DNA from: Lichenicola sp965198575
GTDB lineage: Bacteria; Pseudomonadota; Alphaproteobacteria; Acetobacterales; Acetobacteraceae
Assembly: GCF_965198575.1 (NCBI RefSeq)
Contig: NZ_OZ240671.1
Location: 1,240,001-1,304,000 of the forward strand
Direction: 5' to 3'
Length of the DNA stretch: 64,000 nt
Below, piece by piece: positions 50,681 through 59,978 of the stretch. Numbering within the stretch: the first letter of the stretch is position 1; each line of letters begins with the position of its first letter. The notes beneath the pieces were generated by a model. It searched no databases. It saw nothing but the letters and a program-made list of their open reading frames with translations, and was not told where the DNA came from. The translations under genes and the position numbers were made by a program.

Positions 50681-50785
50681 CTAGATCCTCGCGCAAAGTG
50701 CCGCGTAGCCGTCCATCAACATGATGGCGCCAAAGCCTACGAGCAGCAGAAAGATGTCGAACACGGCACGCCTCGTGGAAATCAT
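50681..50785 (-). CDS. Small hydrophobic protein upstream of kdpF (34 residues)
   Basis: A frame from ATG at 50785 (a GTG directly precedes it) to TAG, reading STRRAVFDIFLLLVGFGAI then a short tail GYAALCARI. It has one membrane helix and ends four bases before kdpF. Similar short ORFs ending in Y-A-x-x-C-x-x-L occur at the front of kdp operons in other proteobacteria as far as I recall, so this is probably a real first gene; its role is unknown. Confidence 0.55.
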   Translation of the reverse strand: MISTRRAVFDIFLLLVGFGAIMLMDGYAALCARI

Positions 50786-50840
50786 CACGTCAGTTACCAC
50801 CGGTGCTCGTAAAAAAGACATTCCGGACCCGCCGTCCCGG

Positions 50841-50857
50841 CATAAAGCCGCCATAAA
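50841..50857 (-). promoter_or_regulatory. KdpE-box-like direct repeat upstream of the kdp structural genes
   Basis: On the minus strand TTTATG is repeated after five bases (TTTATGGCGGCTTTATG), an 11-base period, one helical turn. KdpE sites in E. coli are similar T-rich direct repeats. It lies 56-72 bases before the first small ORF. A T-run TCTTTTTTAC follows closer to the start. Confidence 0.5.
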
Positions 50858-51015
50858 GGACGCGAAACCCGGGCATCCTCACGACCGCTGGTTGTCCTGG
50901 TCGCCATCGTCTATGATGGATCTTGCGGACTTCCGCCTGTTCGCAGGGGAGAACCGCAATCTCAACGTTTTCTGGCCCAGTGCTCGACAGCCCGGAACAG
51001 GATCCGCGGCTGGTC

Positions 51016-53808
51016 ATGCGCGACAAGATCGATTGCGCGCTCGAACCGATCACGCTCCCCGGCTCGATCCAGCCGCACGGCGCATTGCTCGGTCTGGAGC
51101 TCGCGCCGCGATCGCGCAGCCTCGACGTGGTGATCGCGAGCCGGAATGCCGCGAGCATGCTCGGGTGGGACGCTGCCCTGCCGATCCTCGGGGCGTCCGT
51201 CGCCGACCTGCTGGGGCACGCGTTCGCAGCCCTGATGCTGGAGCGGCTGGCAGCAGGGGCCCTGCGTCCGGAGGCGCCATGGCAATCGGCGCTCACCCTG
51301 GCGCCCCGCAGCCTCGATCACCTACCGCCGCTCCACAGCCTCGATCACGCCTCGCTGCTCCGCAGCATGGACATCTCCGTCCACCAGCATGACCGGCTGA
51401 TCCTGATCGAGCTGTTCCCGACCGGGCCGCCCGGCCAGCAGGCGCGCACGATGCTGTGGCAGTTGCAGGACGTCCTGGTCGATCTTCGAGACAGCGACGG
51501 GGATCTCGAGGAACTGGCGCTGGTCGCGGTGCGTGGCATCCGGGCCGTCACCGGCTACGAGCGGGTGCTGATCTACCGCTTCGACCCGGACTGGAACGGC
51601 GAGGCGATCGCCGAGGACAAGGAGCCGGACTGGGACCTCTCCCTCGTCGGCATCCGCTTCCCGCCCGACGACATCCCCGCCCAGGCGCGCGCGCTGTATC
51701 GCCGCAGTGCGACCCGCTGGGTGGCGGACCGGGACGCAGCCCAGGTGCCGCTCGATGCGGACCCGAACTGGCTCGGCGACCGTGACCTCGCCGGAGCGAT
51801 CGACCTGTCGTTCGCGCAGCTGCGCAGCCACTCGCGGGTCCACCAGGAGATCCACCGCGAGCTGTCCATCGACGGGGCGATGTCGCTGTCGATCCTGAGC
51901 GGCGGACAACTCTGGGGCCTGGTGGTGTGCCATCATCGCCAGCCGCATCATCCGTCGACCGAACAGCGCTCCGCCGCTTCACTTGTCGCCAACGCCTTCG
52001 CACTCGGGATCAGCGCGTCCGAGACCCGTAACGTGGAGCGCGCACGGCGAGCCGATCTCAACCGGCTCTCGGTGCTGCTCGCGCACATGGCGAACGCCTC
52101 GTCGGTCACCGCGGCACTCACCACCGGCGAAACCACGATTGCCAGCCTGCTCGATGCCGGCGGTGCTGCCGTGCTGTACGAGAACGAGCTGGCGCTGGTC
52201 GGCCACACCCCGCCCGAGGCCGATATCCGCAGGCTCGCCGACTGGCTGCGGACCGATACCGGGCCGGGCAAGCTGTTCCATACCAACCGCCTGGCCGGCC
52301 TGCTCCCCGACTGGGCCCGGCATGCGGGAGTCGCCAGTGGTGTCCTGGCGGTGTTCCTGTCCGACGACCGCACCGACCTGCTGCTGTGGTTCCGGCCGGA
52401 CGAGCCGCAACTGGTGAGCTGGGAAACCGGCGTGCATCTGAATGCCGCGGACCAGGCAGCCCGGCACGCACGACCGCCGCCGGCCTTCATCCGCTGGAGC
52501 GACGCGCGGCAGGGGTTCGCCGTTCCCTGGGCGCCCTGGCAGTTCGAGATCGCCGAGACGCTCCGGCACGGCATCACCGAAGTCATCGTCCGCGCCCTGC
52601 ACCGCATCCGCGAGCTGAGCGACAGGCTGCGGCAGGCGCAGAAGATGGAGGCAGTCGGCCAGCTCACCGGCGGTATCGCCCATGATTTCAACAACCTGTT
52701 GGCGGCCATCATCGGCAGCCTGGAGCTGCTGCAGGCTCGCGTGGCGCAAGGCCGGATCGGCGAGATCGACCGCTACATCGACATGGCGACGACCTCCGCG
52801 GAACGGGCGGCGTCGCTGATCCACCGCCTGCTGGCATTCTCCAGGCGGCAGACGCTGGATCCGAAACAGGTCGATGTCGGCAGGCTCGTCCTCTCGATGC
52901 AGGAGCTGATCGCGCAGACGGTCGGTCCGGCGATCGAGGTGGAGGCGGTGATCGCGGATGGCCTCTGGTCGGCGCTCTGCGATGCCAACCAGCTCGAGAG
53001 CGCGCTCCTCAACCTGGCCATCAACGCACGCGACGCGATGCCGCAGGGCGGTCGCCTGACCATCGAGGCAACGAACGCCCGCGTCGAGGAGGATCCGGAC
53101 TGCGCCGATCCGGAAGTGCATGCCGGATACTATGTGGTGGCCTCGGTCACCGACACCGGCACCGGAATGACGCAGGATGTTGCCGGGCGCGTCTTCGAGC
53201 CGTTCTTCACCACCAAGCCGCTCGGAGAGGGCACCGGCCTCGGATTGTCCATGGTCTATGGCTTTGCCATCCAGTCGAACGGCTACACCCGCGTCGAGAG
53301 TGAGATCGGGCTCGGCACCAGCGTGCGGATCTACCTGCCGCGCCACCTGGGGAGTGCCGAACCCGAAGCGACGATCCTGCCGGAATTCGCTCCGAACCAT
53401 GCCAGGGCCGGCGAAACCGTGCTGGTGGTCGATGACGAGCCGGTCCTGCTGATCCTGATCGGCGACGCCCTGCGCGAGCGCGGCTTCACCGTGATCCAGG
53501 CAGCCAATGCAGCCGACGCGATGCGTGTGGTGGTGCAGTCCGACCAGCCGATCGACCTCCTGGTCAGCGACGTCGGCCTGCCGGGAGGCATGAATGGCCG
53601 CCAACTCGCGGACGCTGCGCGAGAGCAACGGCCCGAGCTGAAGGTGCTGTTCATTACCGGTTATGCAGGCGACACGCTGACTGGCGACGGAATTCTCGAA
53701 GCCACGATGCAGGTCATCACGAAGCCATTCACGCTGGATGTCCTCGCTGCCAGGGTCCGCGAGATGATCCAGGATCAGGACGAGCCCGCGGAACTTCCAC
53801 TGCGCTGA
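51016..53808 (+). CDS. Bacteriophytochrome-like hybrid sensor histidine kinase
   Basis: About 930 residues from the ATG at 51016; the frame is open to a TTG at 50923. Order: PAS-like region with Cys7 in CALEPITLPGSIQPHG, the bilin-attachment position of bacteriophytochromes; a GAF domain with FPPDDIPAQARALY (usual PASDIP) and RVHQEIHREL; a PHY domain with LLLWFRPDEPQ; HisKA with His556 in GGIAHDFNNLL; HATPase with DTGTGM and GTGLGLSMVYGF; and a C-terminal receiver with Asp852 in LLVSDVGLPGGMNG. Cys and the GAF His are kept, so it may still bind biliverdin, but PASDIP and the PRxSF tongue motif (here PPPAF) are altered. No dedicated output gene is adjacent. Confidence 0.87.
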   Translation: MRDKIDCALEPITLPGSIQPHGALLGLELAPRSRSLDVVIASRNAASMLGWDAALPILGASVADLLGHAFAALMLERLAAGALRPEAPWQSALTLAPRSLDHLPPLHSLDHASLLRSMDISVHQHDRLILIELFPTGPPGQQARTMLWQLQDVLVDLRDSDGDLEELALVAVRGIRAVTGYERVLIYRFDPDWNGEAIAEDKEPDWDLSLVGIRFPPDDIPAQARALYRRSATRWVADRDAAQVPLDADPNWLGDRDLAGAIDLSFAQLRSHSRVHQEIHRELSIDGAMSLSILSGGQLWGLVVCHHRQPHHPSTEQRSAASLVANAFALGISASETRNVERARRADLNRLSVLLAHMANASSVTAALTTGETTIASLLDAGGAAVLYENELALVGHTPPEADIRRLADWLRTDTGPGKLFHTNRLAGLLPDWARHAGVASGVLAVFLSDDRTDLLLWFRPDEPQLVSWETGVHLNAADQAARHARPPPAFIRWSDARQGFAVPWAPWQFEIAETLRHGITEVIVRALHRIRELSDRLRQAQKMEAVGQLTGGIAHDFNNLLAAIIGSLELLQARVAQGRIGEIDRYIDMATTSAERAASLIHRLLAFSRRQTLDPKQVDVGRLVLSMQELIAQTVGPAIEVEAVIADGLWSALCDANQLESALLNLAINARDAMPQGGRLTIEATNARVEEDPDCADPEVHAGYYVVASVTDTGTGMTQDVAGRVFEPFFTTKPLGEGTGLGLSMVYGFAIQSNGYTRVESEIGLGTSVRIYLPRHLGSAEPEATILPEFAPNHARAGETVLVVDDEPVLLILIGDALRERGFTVIQAANAADAMRVVVQSDQPIDLLVSDVGLPGGMNGRQLADAAREQRPELKVLFITGYAGDTLTGDGILEATMQVITKPFTLDVLAARVREMIQDQDEPAELPLR

Positions 53809-53998
53809 GCCTGGACTCCGCATGGTGTCGTGGCCGGGCGGCGTGTGGCGGGAGTTTACAAGCCCGGCCTGCCAAATTACGACCGAAGCAGTCGGGCCTG
53901 AAACCACCAGCCCCGAAATCACCAGAACGGACATCGCCGCCTGTGCCGTCACGCCACCCCAGTCGTGGTCGGAAAAGCCTCACGGATGATCCGACGCC

Positions 53999-55657
53999 GT
54001 GCGTGTAGCCGCTCCATCCACGAGCAGTCCGGTGGGAACCGCCGATACGATCTTCGCGACGGGCAATATCCTGCTGGCGCAAGGCCGGACCGATGAGGCA
54101 ATCGCGCTTTATCGAAACGCCGTGCAGCTTTCGCCAGGCCACGCCGGTGTGCGCACCAATCTCGGCATCGCCCTGGTCCGGCTCCGGCAGTTCGACGAGG
54201 CGCTCGTCTGCTTCCGGGCAGCGGCGGCGCTGCAACCGTCCTCGGCTGCCGCCCAGGGCAATCTGGCACGGGTGCTCGGCGATCTTGGCCGCACCGATGA
54301 GGCGATCGCATGCCATCGCCGTGCCTGCATGCTCAGCCCCGAAGCCCCCGCCGCCCATTTCGATCTGGCACAGGCGCTGCACATCGCGGAGCGCCTCGAC
54401 GAGGCATTCACCGCCTATCACGCATGGCTCTCGCTCGCGCCCGAGGACGCACCGGAGCGGGCGCTCGTGCACAACAACATCGGCAACATCCTGCGCAAGC
54501 AGGACCAACCCGACCGTGCCGTCGCCAGCTACCGCATCGCGTCGCAGCTGCAACCGATGTCCGCCGAGATCCTGGTCAATCTCGGCAACGCGCTGATCCA
54601 GCAACGACACCTCTCCGAGGCCGAGCAGTGCTTTCGTACTGCGGTGCGGATCAGGCCGCAGCATGTCGATGGGCATGCCGGTCTCGCCCTGGCCCTGTTG
54701 ACGGAAGGCGCGCTCGCCGAGGGGTTTTCCGAATATGAATGGCGCTGGCAGACGCCGCAGATGATCCGCAGCGCGCGGGCCTTCGAGCAGCCGCAATGGA
54801 CCGGCGAGCCGGCTGCGGGACGGACACTCCTGATCCACGCCGAGCAAGGGTTCGGCGACACCTTGCAGTTCTGCCGTTACGCACCCCTGGCCGCGGCGCG
54901 GGGAATGCGGGTGGTGCTGGAAGTCCAACGTCCCCTGCAGCGTCTGCTGCAACGATTGCCTGGCGTCGGGACGGTGATCGCCCGGGGCGACACGCTGCCG
55001 CCGTTCGATCTGCATTGCCCGATGCTGAGCCTGCCGCTGGCGTTCGGGACCACGCTCGGGTCGATCCCGTCCGAGCCCTGCCTGGACGCCGACCCGATCG
55101 CCGTCGCCGCATGGGCGGAGCGGCTCCAGGCCATGTGCGAGCCACCGACCGGAGGCCAGCCGCGCGATCTGCTGATCGGCCTGGTCTGGGCGGGCAATCC
55201 CTATCGAGGCTCGCCGGTGCTGGAGGCGGTCGATCGCCGGCGCTCGGTTCCGCCCGGATTGTTGCGGCCCCTGTTCGACGTGCCCGGCGCCCGCTTCGTC
55301 AGCCTGCAGAAGGAGCGCGTAACCACGCCTGGCGATGCGCGCCTGCTCGAGCCGATGGATGCGGTGGCCGACTTCGCCGACACCGCCGCCCTGGTGAGCA
55401 ATCTCGACCTGGTCATCACGGTGGATACCGCGGTGGCGCATCTGGCCGCGTCGCTTGGTCGCCCGGTCTGGCTGCTGGACCGGTTCGATGCATGCTGGCG
55501 CTGGCACGATGGCCGCCGCGACAGCCCCTGGTATCCCGGCCTGCGCATCTACCGTCAGGCCGGACCGGGCGAATGGAACGGCCTGCTGATCGAGGTCGAG
55601 CACGATCTGCGCAGCCTGGCCTCGGCAGCCCGGACGTCGGAGCTTCGGCGCCGATAG
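53999..55657 (+). CDS. TPR protein with C-terminal glycosyltransferase-9-like domain
   Basis: A 552-residue soluble protein. Residues about 15-235 contain around six tetratricopeptide repeats (for example EAIALYRNAVQLSPGHAGVR, with the recurring LGNAL/NLG pattern). Residues about 265-540 have HAEQGFGDTLQFCRYAPLAA, IGLVWAGNPYRGS and LVITVDTAVAHLAASLGRPV, which match the heptosyltransferase-like domain of TPR-glycosyltransferase proteins. It may glycosylate proteins or a glycan. It starts with GTG; the true start could be slightly further in. It stands alone with gaps of about 200 bases on either side. Confidence 0.83.
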   Translation: MRVAAPSTSSPVGTADTIFATGNILLAQGRTDEAIALYRNAVQLSPGHAGVRTNLGIALVRLRQFDEALVCFRAAAALQPSSAAAQGNLARVLGDLGRTDEAIACHRRACMLSPEAPAAHFDLAQALHIAERLDEAFTAYHAWLSLAPEDAPERALVHNNIGNILRKQDQPDRAVASYRIASQLQPMSAEILVNLGNALIQQRHLSEAEQCFRTAVRIRPQHVDGHAGLALALLTEGALAEGFSEYEWRWQTPQMIRSARAFEQPQWTGEPAAGRTLLIHAEQGFGDTLQFCRYAPLAAARGMRVVLEVQRPLQRLLQRLPGVGTVIARGDTLPPFDLHCPMLSLPLAFGTTLGSIPSEPCLDADPIAVAAWAERLQAMCEPPTGGQPRDLLIGLVWAGNPYRGSPVLEAVDRRRSVPPGLLRPLFDVPGARFVSLQKERVTTPGDARLLEPMDAVADFADTAALVSNLDLVITVDTAVAHLAASLGRPVWLLDRFDACWRWHDGRRDSPWYPGLRIYRQAGPGEWNGLLIEVEHDLRSLASAARTSELRRR

Positions 55658-55874
55658 CCGTGTGCTCCACCCAAAGCTGGGCGCGCGACGAGACATTTCT
55701 GCAGGTTCATAATAATGCGCGGTAATGTGTCAAAACTTGTGAAAGCAGGCTTGCCACGGGATTGCAGCGCGGTAACCTTGCACAGGAACCGGGCACCAGA
55801 GGGGTTTCCGGTGGGTTGCGACGACTTCTGCTCAAAGGTCGGGCAACCGTTTCTGCTGCTCCGGAGGAATACGC

Positions 55875-58001
55875 TTGCGCTCCAATAAATTAGCACGAAG
55901 GGCGGGGCTCGGCTGCGCGCTTGTCTGCCTGACAACCGCCGGTGCGAATGCCGCAACCGGAGGCGGGCTGGTCCCGGCACTGGTATCCGAAACCTCGCTC
56001 ACCACCCTGTCCCACTCGAGGCCCGACGCGCTCGCGTCCGCGACCGACCAGGGTGCGCTCGCCGCCAACCATCCGCTCCAGCATCTGCAGCTGGCCCTGA
56101 AGCGGCCGGCTGATCGCCAGGCGGCACTCGACGCGCTGGTGCTGGCCCAGACCACCAAGGGCTCATCGGCGTATCATGCCTGGCTGACGCCGGCGCAGCT
56201 GCGTGACCAGTACGGCCCCGCCGCCTCCGACATCGCAGCCACCGAGAAGTGGATGCAGTCGCACGGCCTGACCGTGAACAGCGTCTCGCCCACCGGCATG
56301 TCGATCGACTTCTCCGGCACCGCGGCAACCGTCGGTGCGGCCTTCCACACCACGCTGCACAGCTACAGCCGCAACGGGCTGCAGCATTTCGCCGCGTCCG
56401 GCGACCAGTCCTTCCCGTCGGCACTCAGCCCGGTGGTGTCCGGCGCGGTGCTCAGCAACTTCTTCCCGCATCCGCTGCTGCAGGCCGCGCGCAAGCCCAC
56501 GGCGGCAAAGCTCGCCGGCGCCAAGGTCACCAAGGTCGGCACCAGCTACACGATGGCGGTCGGCGGCACGACCTACTATGCGGTCACGCCGGCCGACTTC
56601 CACACGATCTACGACGAGAACGTCCTGTTCAACGGCTCCAGCGTCGTCGGCAAGGTGACCGGCGCCGGCGTGACCGTCGCCGTCGCCGAGCAGACCGACA
56701 TCCGCGCCGCCGACGTGCAGAGCTTCCGCTCGCAGTTCGGCCTGTCCAGCTACAAGGGCACGTTGCAGCTGACCCATCCGGGCGGCTGCGAGGATCCGGG
56801 CTTCACCGGCGACGAAGGCGAGGCAGCGCTCGATGCCGAATGGTCAGGCGCCGTGGCTCCGGATGCGACCATCATCGAAGCATCCTGCTCCTCGAGCGAG
56901 ACCGGCTTCGGCGTGATGACCGCGCTGCAGAACCTGATCGAGGGCGGCACCACCGCTTCGGCAATTTCCGTCTCCTACGGCGGCTCCGAGGTCGGCAACG
57001 GCATCGTGTTCCTCACCGAGTGGTCGAACCTCGTCGAGGAAGGTGCGGCTGAAGGCATCTCGATCTTCGTGTCGACCGGCGACGGCGCAGCCGACATCGC
57101 CGATACCGGTGCCACGCTCGGCACCAGCGGCGTCAACGTCAACGGCCTCGCCTCCAACGTCTATGACACGGCCGTCGGCGGCACCGATTTCGGCGACACC
57201 GTGGAAGGCCTGAACGGCTACTTCTGGAGCGCCTCGAACAGCACCACCGGCGGTTCGGCCAACAGCTACGTGCCGGAAATTCCGTGGGACAACAGCTGCG
57301 GCTCGTACGTGAACTGGGCCGGTGCCCGGGCCGCGGGTCCGCTGCAGAACTGCAACAACCCGCAGACGACGGCCTCCTACCAGAACGTCGTCGGTGGCAG
57401 CGGCGGCCAGAGCCTGCTGTTCGCGAAGCCCTCCTGGCAGTCGACCAAGCTGCCGGGCATGCCGAATGACGGCGCGCGCGACCTGCCCGACATCTCGCTG
57501 TTCGCCTCGAACGGCCAGTGGAACCACTTCTATCTCGAGTGCATGTCCGACACCGCCGAGGGCGGCGTCCCCTGCACCTACACCAACCCGACCAACTTCT
57601 TCGGGTCGGCTTTCGGCGGCACGTCGTTCGCAGCACCGGACTTCGCAGGCATTGCAGCGCTGGTTGCCCAGCTCTACGGCAAGGTCGGCAACATGGCGCC
57701 TGCGCTCTACCAGATCGGCCAGATCCAGTACACCAACAGCCGCCTGGTGCAGCAGTGCCAGACCACCAGCTTCCCGGCGAACCCGCTCTGCGTGTTCCAT
57801 AACGTTGCGGTGGGCGACAACTCGGTGGCCTGCCAGGCCGGCACGCCGAACTGCTACACCAATGCCCTCTCGACCAAGGGCATCGGCGTGACCTCGACCA
57901 GCACCAGCACGCTGTCGCCGGCCTTCTCGGCAGGTGTCGGCTACAACCTCGCCACCGGCCTCGGCTCGGTGGACATCCCGCAGCTGCTGCTGAACTTCTG
58001 A
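55875..58001 (+). CDS. Secreted S53 (sedolisin/pro-kumamolisin) serine-carboxyl protease
   Basis: A 708-residue exported acid protease. The TTG start has a strong GGAGG site 7 bases upstream, and a signal peptide covers about residues 1-27 (ending ANA). A pro-domain follows (about 55-190, including TKGSSAYHAWLTPAQLRDQY). In the catalytic domain Glu316 and Asp320 sit in GDEGEAALDAEW, the oxyanion Asp403 in FVSTGDGAAD, and Ser584 in GGTSFAAPDFAG. The family works at low pH, in keeping with an acid-living bacterium. Calcium-site Asp residues near the C-terminus are not obvious. Two hairpins follow the stop. Confidence 0.93.
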   Translation: MRSNKLARRAGLGCALVCLTTAGANAATGGGLVPALVSETSLTTLSHSRPDALASATDQGALAANHPLQHLQLALKRPADRQAALDALVLAQTTKGSSAYHAWLTPAQLRDQYGPAASDIAATEKWMQSHGLTVNSVSPTGMSIDFSGTAATVGAAFHTTLHSYSRNGLQHFAASGDQSFPSALSPVVSGAVLSNFFPHPLLQAARKPTAAKLAGAKVTKVGTSYTMAVGGTTYYAVTPADFHTIYDENVLFNGSSVVGKVTGAGVTVAVAEQTDIRAADVQSFRSQFGLSSYKGTLQLTHPGGCEDPGFTGDEGEAALDAEWSGAVAPDATIIEASCSSSETGFGVMTALQNLIEGGTTASAISVSYGGSEVGNGIVFLTEWSNLVEEGAAEGISIFVSTGDGAADIADTGATLGTSGVNVNGLASNVYDTAVGGTDFGDTVEGLNGYFWSASNSTTGGSANSYVPEIPWDNSCGSYVNWAGARAAGPLQNCNNPQTTASYQNVVGGSGGQSLLFAKPSWQSTKLPGMPNDGARDLPDISLFASNGQWNHFYLECMSDTAEGGVPCTYTNPTNFFGSAFGGTSFAAPDFAGIAALVAQLYGKVGNMAPALYQIGQIQYTNSRLVQQCQTTSFPANPLCVFHNVAVGDNSVACQAGTPNCYTNALSTKGIGVTSTSTSTLSPAFSAGVGYNLATGLGSVDIPQLLLNF

Positions 58002-58009
58002 GCCCCAAC

Positions 58010-58036
58010 CCCGGGCGGAGCGGCCCTCCGCCCGGG
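58010..58036 (+). terminator. GC-rich hairpin after the S53 protease gene
   Basis: CCCGGGCGGAG and CTCCGCCCGGG are perfect 11-base arms around a five-base loop, starting 9 bases after the stop. Only a weak T-tract follows, so this may act as a mRNA-stabilising or partial terminator hairpin. Confidence 0.6.
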
Positions 58037-58058
58037 TTCATTGAGCGGACTGACGATG

Positions 58059-58094
58059 ACAGGGTTCCGGAGGCCACGGCTTCCGGGACCCTGT
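58059..58094 (+). terminator. Second hairpin with T-rich tail after the S53 protease gene
   Basis: ACAGGGTTCCGG pairs with CCGGGACCCTGT (one G-T pair) and is followed by TTACGTTT. This looks like the effective intrinsic terminator of the protease transcript. Confidence 0.65.
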
Positions 58095-58175
58095 TTACGT
58101 TTCCCCATTCAGATTATCCGCAACCTGCCCGCCCCTGGCGCTGTTCTGGTTCAGGTAAACTAGCGGGAGCGCGTC

Positions 58176-58490
58176 ATGGCCGACATCCAGGAACCCGACA
58201 CTTCCGGCGAGGGCAAGCACGGCCAAGCGCGTCGGCTGGCGGATGCTGCCCTGAAGGCGCAGGCCGAGGGACGTCTCGACGATGCCGAGCGGCTGTTCGC
58301 GGAGGCCACCCACACCGACCCGCAGGCGGTCGAGGATGCGCTGGCGGAGACTCCTGCAGGCGCGAAGTACGACGCCGCCGAGATCGGCACCGATGCCGAG
58401 GTGGCCGCAATCAGCCGCACCATCCAGCCGAACGCGGACGCGCCGTCGCGTTCAGGCATCACCGGCTCGGGCAGCGGCGCCGACGATTAG
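58176..58490 (+). CDS. Small acidic protein, unrecognised
   Basis: A 104-residue soluble protein with no signal peptide. The first half looks helical (ARRLADAALKAQAEGRLDDA, ERLFAEATHTDPQAVEDAL) and resembles a single TPR-like hairpin; the second half is Ala/Ser/Gly-rich and probably disordered, ending GSGSGADD. GCGGGAGCG lies before the ATG. It is monocistronic between the protease terminators and a gene-free stretch. I do not recognise a function. Confidence 0.6.
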   Translation: MADIQEPDTSGEGKHGQARRLADAALKAQAEGRLDDAERLFAEATHTDPQAVEDALAETPAGAKYDAAEIGTDAEVAAISRTIQPNADAPSRSGITGSGSGADD

Positions 58491-58876
58491 GGGGCGGGCT
58501 GGTCAGGTCGGTCGCGACCCGGAACAGGACGTCACGCCTGTCGGCGGTACGCTTTCGCAGGACCGGGAGAGGCGATGACGAGGCGCCAGGAAATCCCGGT
58601 CGGGGTTGCACGCAACGCTCGACCCCGGGACAGCCGGGCACCCATTCCTTAATCTTATGCGCCGTGACCGCTGGGACGCGTCAACCGCGTGCAGATGACA
58701 TGTTCAGCCCGGCGAATTACGGGACCAACCTCACCTGCACCTTGGGCGGTCGCGCCAGGATCAGTTCGTTCACGCCCCGGATAGCATACCGGCTTTTCCG
58801 AACGACGCCGGACAGACGCAGCGGCCACCGGGCGTGGTCGCCAAGTTCGCGGCGGGCGGCACGGGACGGCCTGCAC
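58491..58876. other. Intergenic stretch without a supported gene
   Basis: It contains a possible 25-codon frame starting near 58575 (MTRRQEIPVGVARN) with a GGGAGAGG before it, but nothing supports its expression. No tRNA or clear hairpin was seen. Confidence 0.5.
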
Positions 58877-59290
58877 TCAGTCGTCGCGGTGCACCTTTTC
58901 CATCCGCTCGTGACGCTCCTGCGCCTCGATCGAGAGTGTCGCGATCGGACGAGCCTCGAGCCGCTTCAGCCCGATCGGCTCGCCGGTCTCCTCGCAGAAC
59001 CCGTAGCCGCCGTTCTCGATCCTAAGCAGCGCCTGACCGATCTTGGCGATCAGCTTGCGGGCCCGGTCGCGGGTCCGCAGCTCCAGGGCACGGTCCGTCT
59101 CGACGGTCGCCCGGTCGGTGATGTCGGCCTCGTGGATGCCGCCTTCCGAGAGACTTGCCAGCGTGCCGTCCGCTTCCTTGAGAAGTTCGGCCCGCCACCT
59201 GAGCAGCTTCAGCCGGAAATATTCCGCCTGCCGCGGGTTCATGAACTCCTCGTCGTCGGTCGGGCGATAATCGGGGGGCAAGGTCAGCAT
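58877..59290 (-). CDS. dksA: DksA/TraR-family RNA polymerase-binding regulator
   Basis: A 137-residue protein that binds the RNA polymerase secondary channel and, with ppGpp, adjusts transcription to nutrient state. The coiled-coil domain (YFRLKLLRWRAELLKEAD, then DRATVETDRALELRTRDRAR with the tip Asp) and the C-terminal globule YGFCEETGEPIGLKRLEARP with TLSIEAQERHER are clear. Only one of the four zinc cysteines of the E. coli protein remains, as in other alphaproteobacterial DksA. The ATG at 59290 follows an AGGAAAGG site; a GTG further out is less likely. Confidence 0.9.
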   Translation of the reverse strand: MLTLPPDYRPTDDEEFMNPRQAEYFRLKLLRWRAELLKEADGTLASLSEGGIHEADITDRATVETDRALELRTRDRARKLIAKIGQALLRIENGGYGFCEETGEPIGLKRLEARPIATLSIEAQERHERMEKVHRDD

Positions 59291-59398
59291 GAGCGCCTTT
59301 CCTGGAGCGACGGCAGGCGCCACCGTGGAGGAATCGCCCGGCTTATACCGAGGGGCGCCGGTTGCGCCAAGCGCGAAGTCCCCGTTGTGACAGAACCT

Positions 59399-59854
59399 TC
59401 AAGAAGCCGGGCCGGGCGATCCCGAGCCGGATGCCGCAGCCCTGGCCAATTCGATCCGCGCGCGCAGCCGGATGGCGCCGATGAGCCGGGCCAGCGCCGG
59501 ATCCACCGCCCTTGGCTCCTGGTCGACCAGGGCCAGCAATTGCTCCAGCGCGTGCCCGTCCCCGCCGGAGAGCAGGGCACGCTGCAGCTCCGCCAGTGCC
59601 GCGAGCAACGCGCGACCATGCTGGCGGGCCTCACGGTCGGCGGCGCCGGAGCCGGCCTCGGCCGTCGCCCCCTCCTGCAATGCGAGCAACGCGACGCTGC
59701 TGACACGGGCAGCCGGGCCTGAGCCCTCGGCACGATCCAGGCCAGCCGCTGCGGGGGTGGCGACACCTGGCACCACGAAGCCGGCCTGCTGTGCGTGCTG
59801 CGCCGGCGCAACCGGTCCGACCGGGCGCGTGCCGCTGATCCCGCTGACCGTCAT
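59399..59854 (-). CDS. fliX: Flagellar assembly regulator FliX
   Basis: A 151-residue protein. The N-terminus is Ala/Pro-rich and disordered. The C-terminal half has LLAALAELQRALLSGG, LEQLLALVDQEPRAVDPALA and the closing IRLRARIELAR, the FliX signature. FliX couples early flagellar assembly to FlbD-dependent late gene expression in Caulobacter, where it is also divergent from flgI, as here. A start at the ATG preceded by a G/A-rich site is assumed. Confidence 0.82.
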   Translation of the reverse strand: MTVSGISGTRPVGPVAPAQHAQQAGFVVPGVATPAAAGLDRAEGSGPAARVSSVALLALQEGATAEAGSGAADREARQHGRALLAALAELQRALLSGGDGHALEQLLALVDQEPRAVDPALARLIGAIRLRARIELARAAASGSGSPGPAS

Positions 59855-59978
59855 GCGGCCCCGAGGGCCCGGTCATTCGTCGTTACGTGCATCGGATCGC
59901 CCCTCCCCGTTCAGACATCGTTAGCTGTTTCGCCTCACAGTGTAGAGCCGAAACCTTGACGACCCTTGAAGGGACCGA

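Noticed and set aside
46675..50724. Long plus-strand frames opposite kdpB and kdpA
   Set aside because: Shadow frames with biased composition; kdpA and kdpB are unambiguous on the minus strand.
29103..50800. 14-base match CGTCAGTTACCACC at 29103-29116 and 50787-50800
   Set aside because: A single match of this length is expected by chance in a 64-kb window and there is no functional link.
51979..53952. 657-residue minus-strand frame opposite the phytochrome gene
   Set aside because: Shadow frame without recognisable domains.
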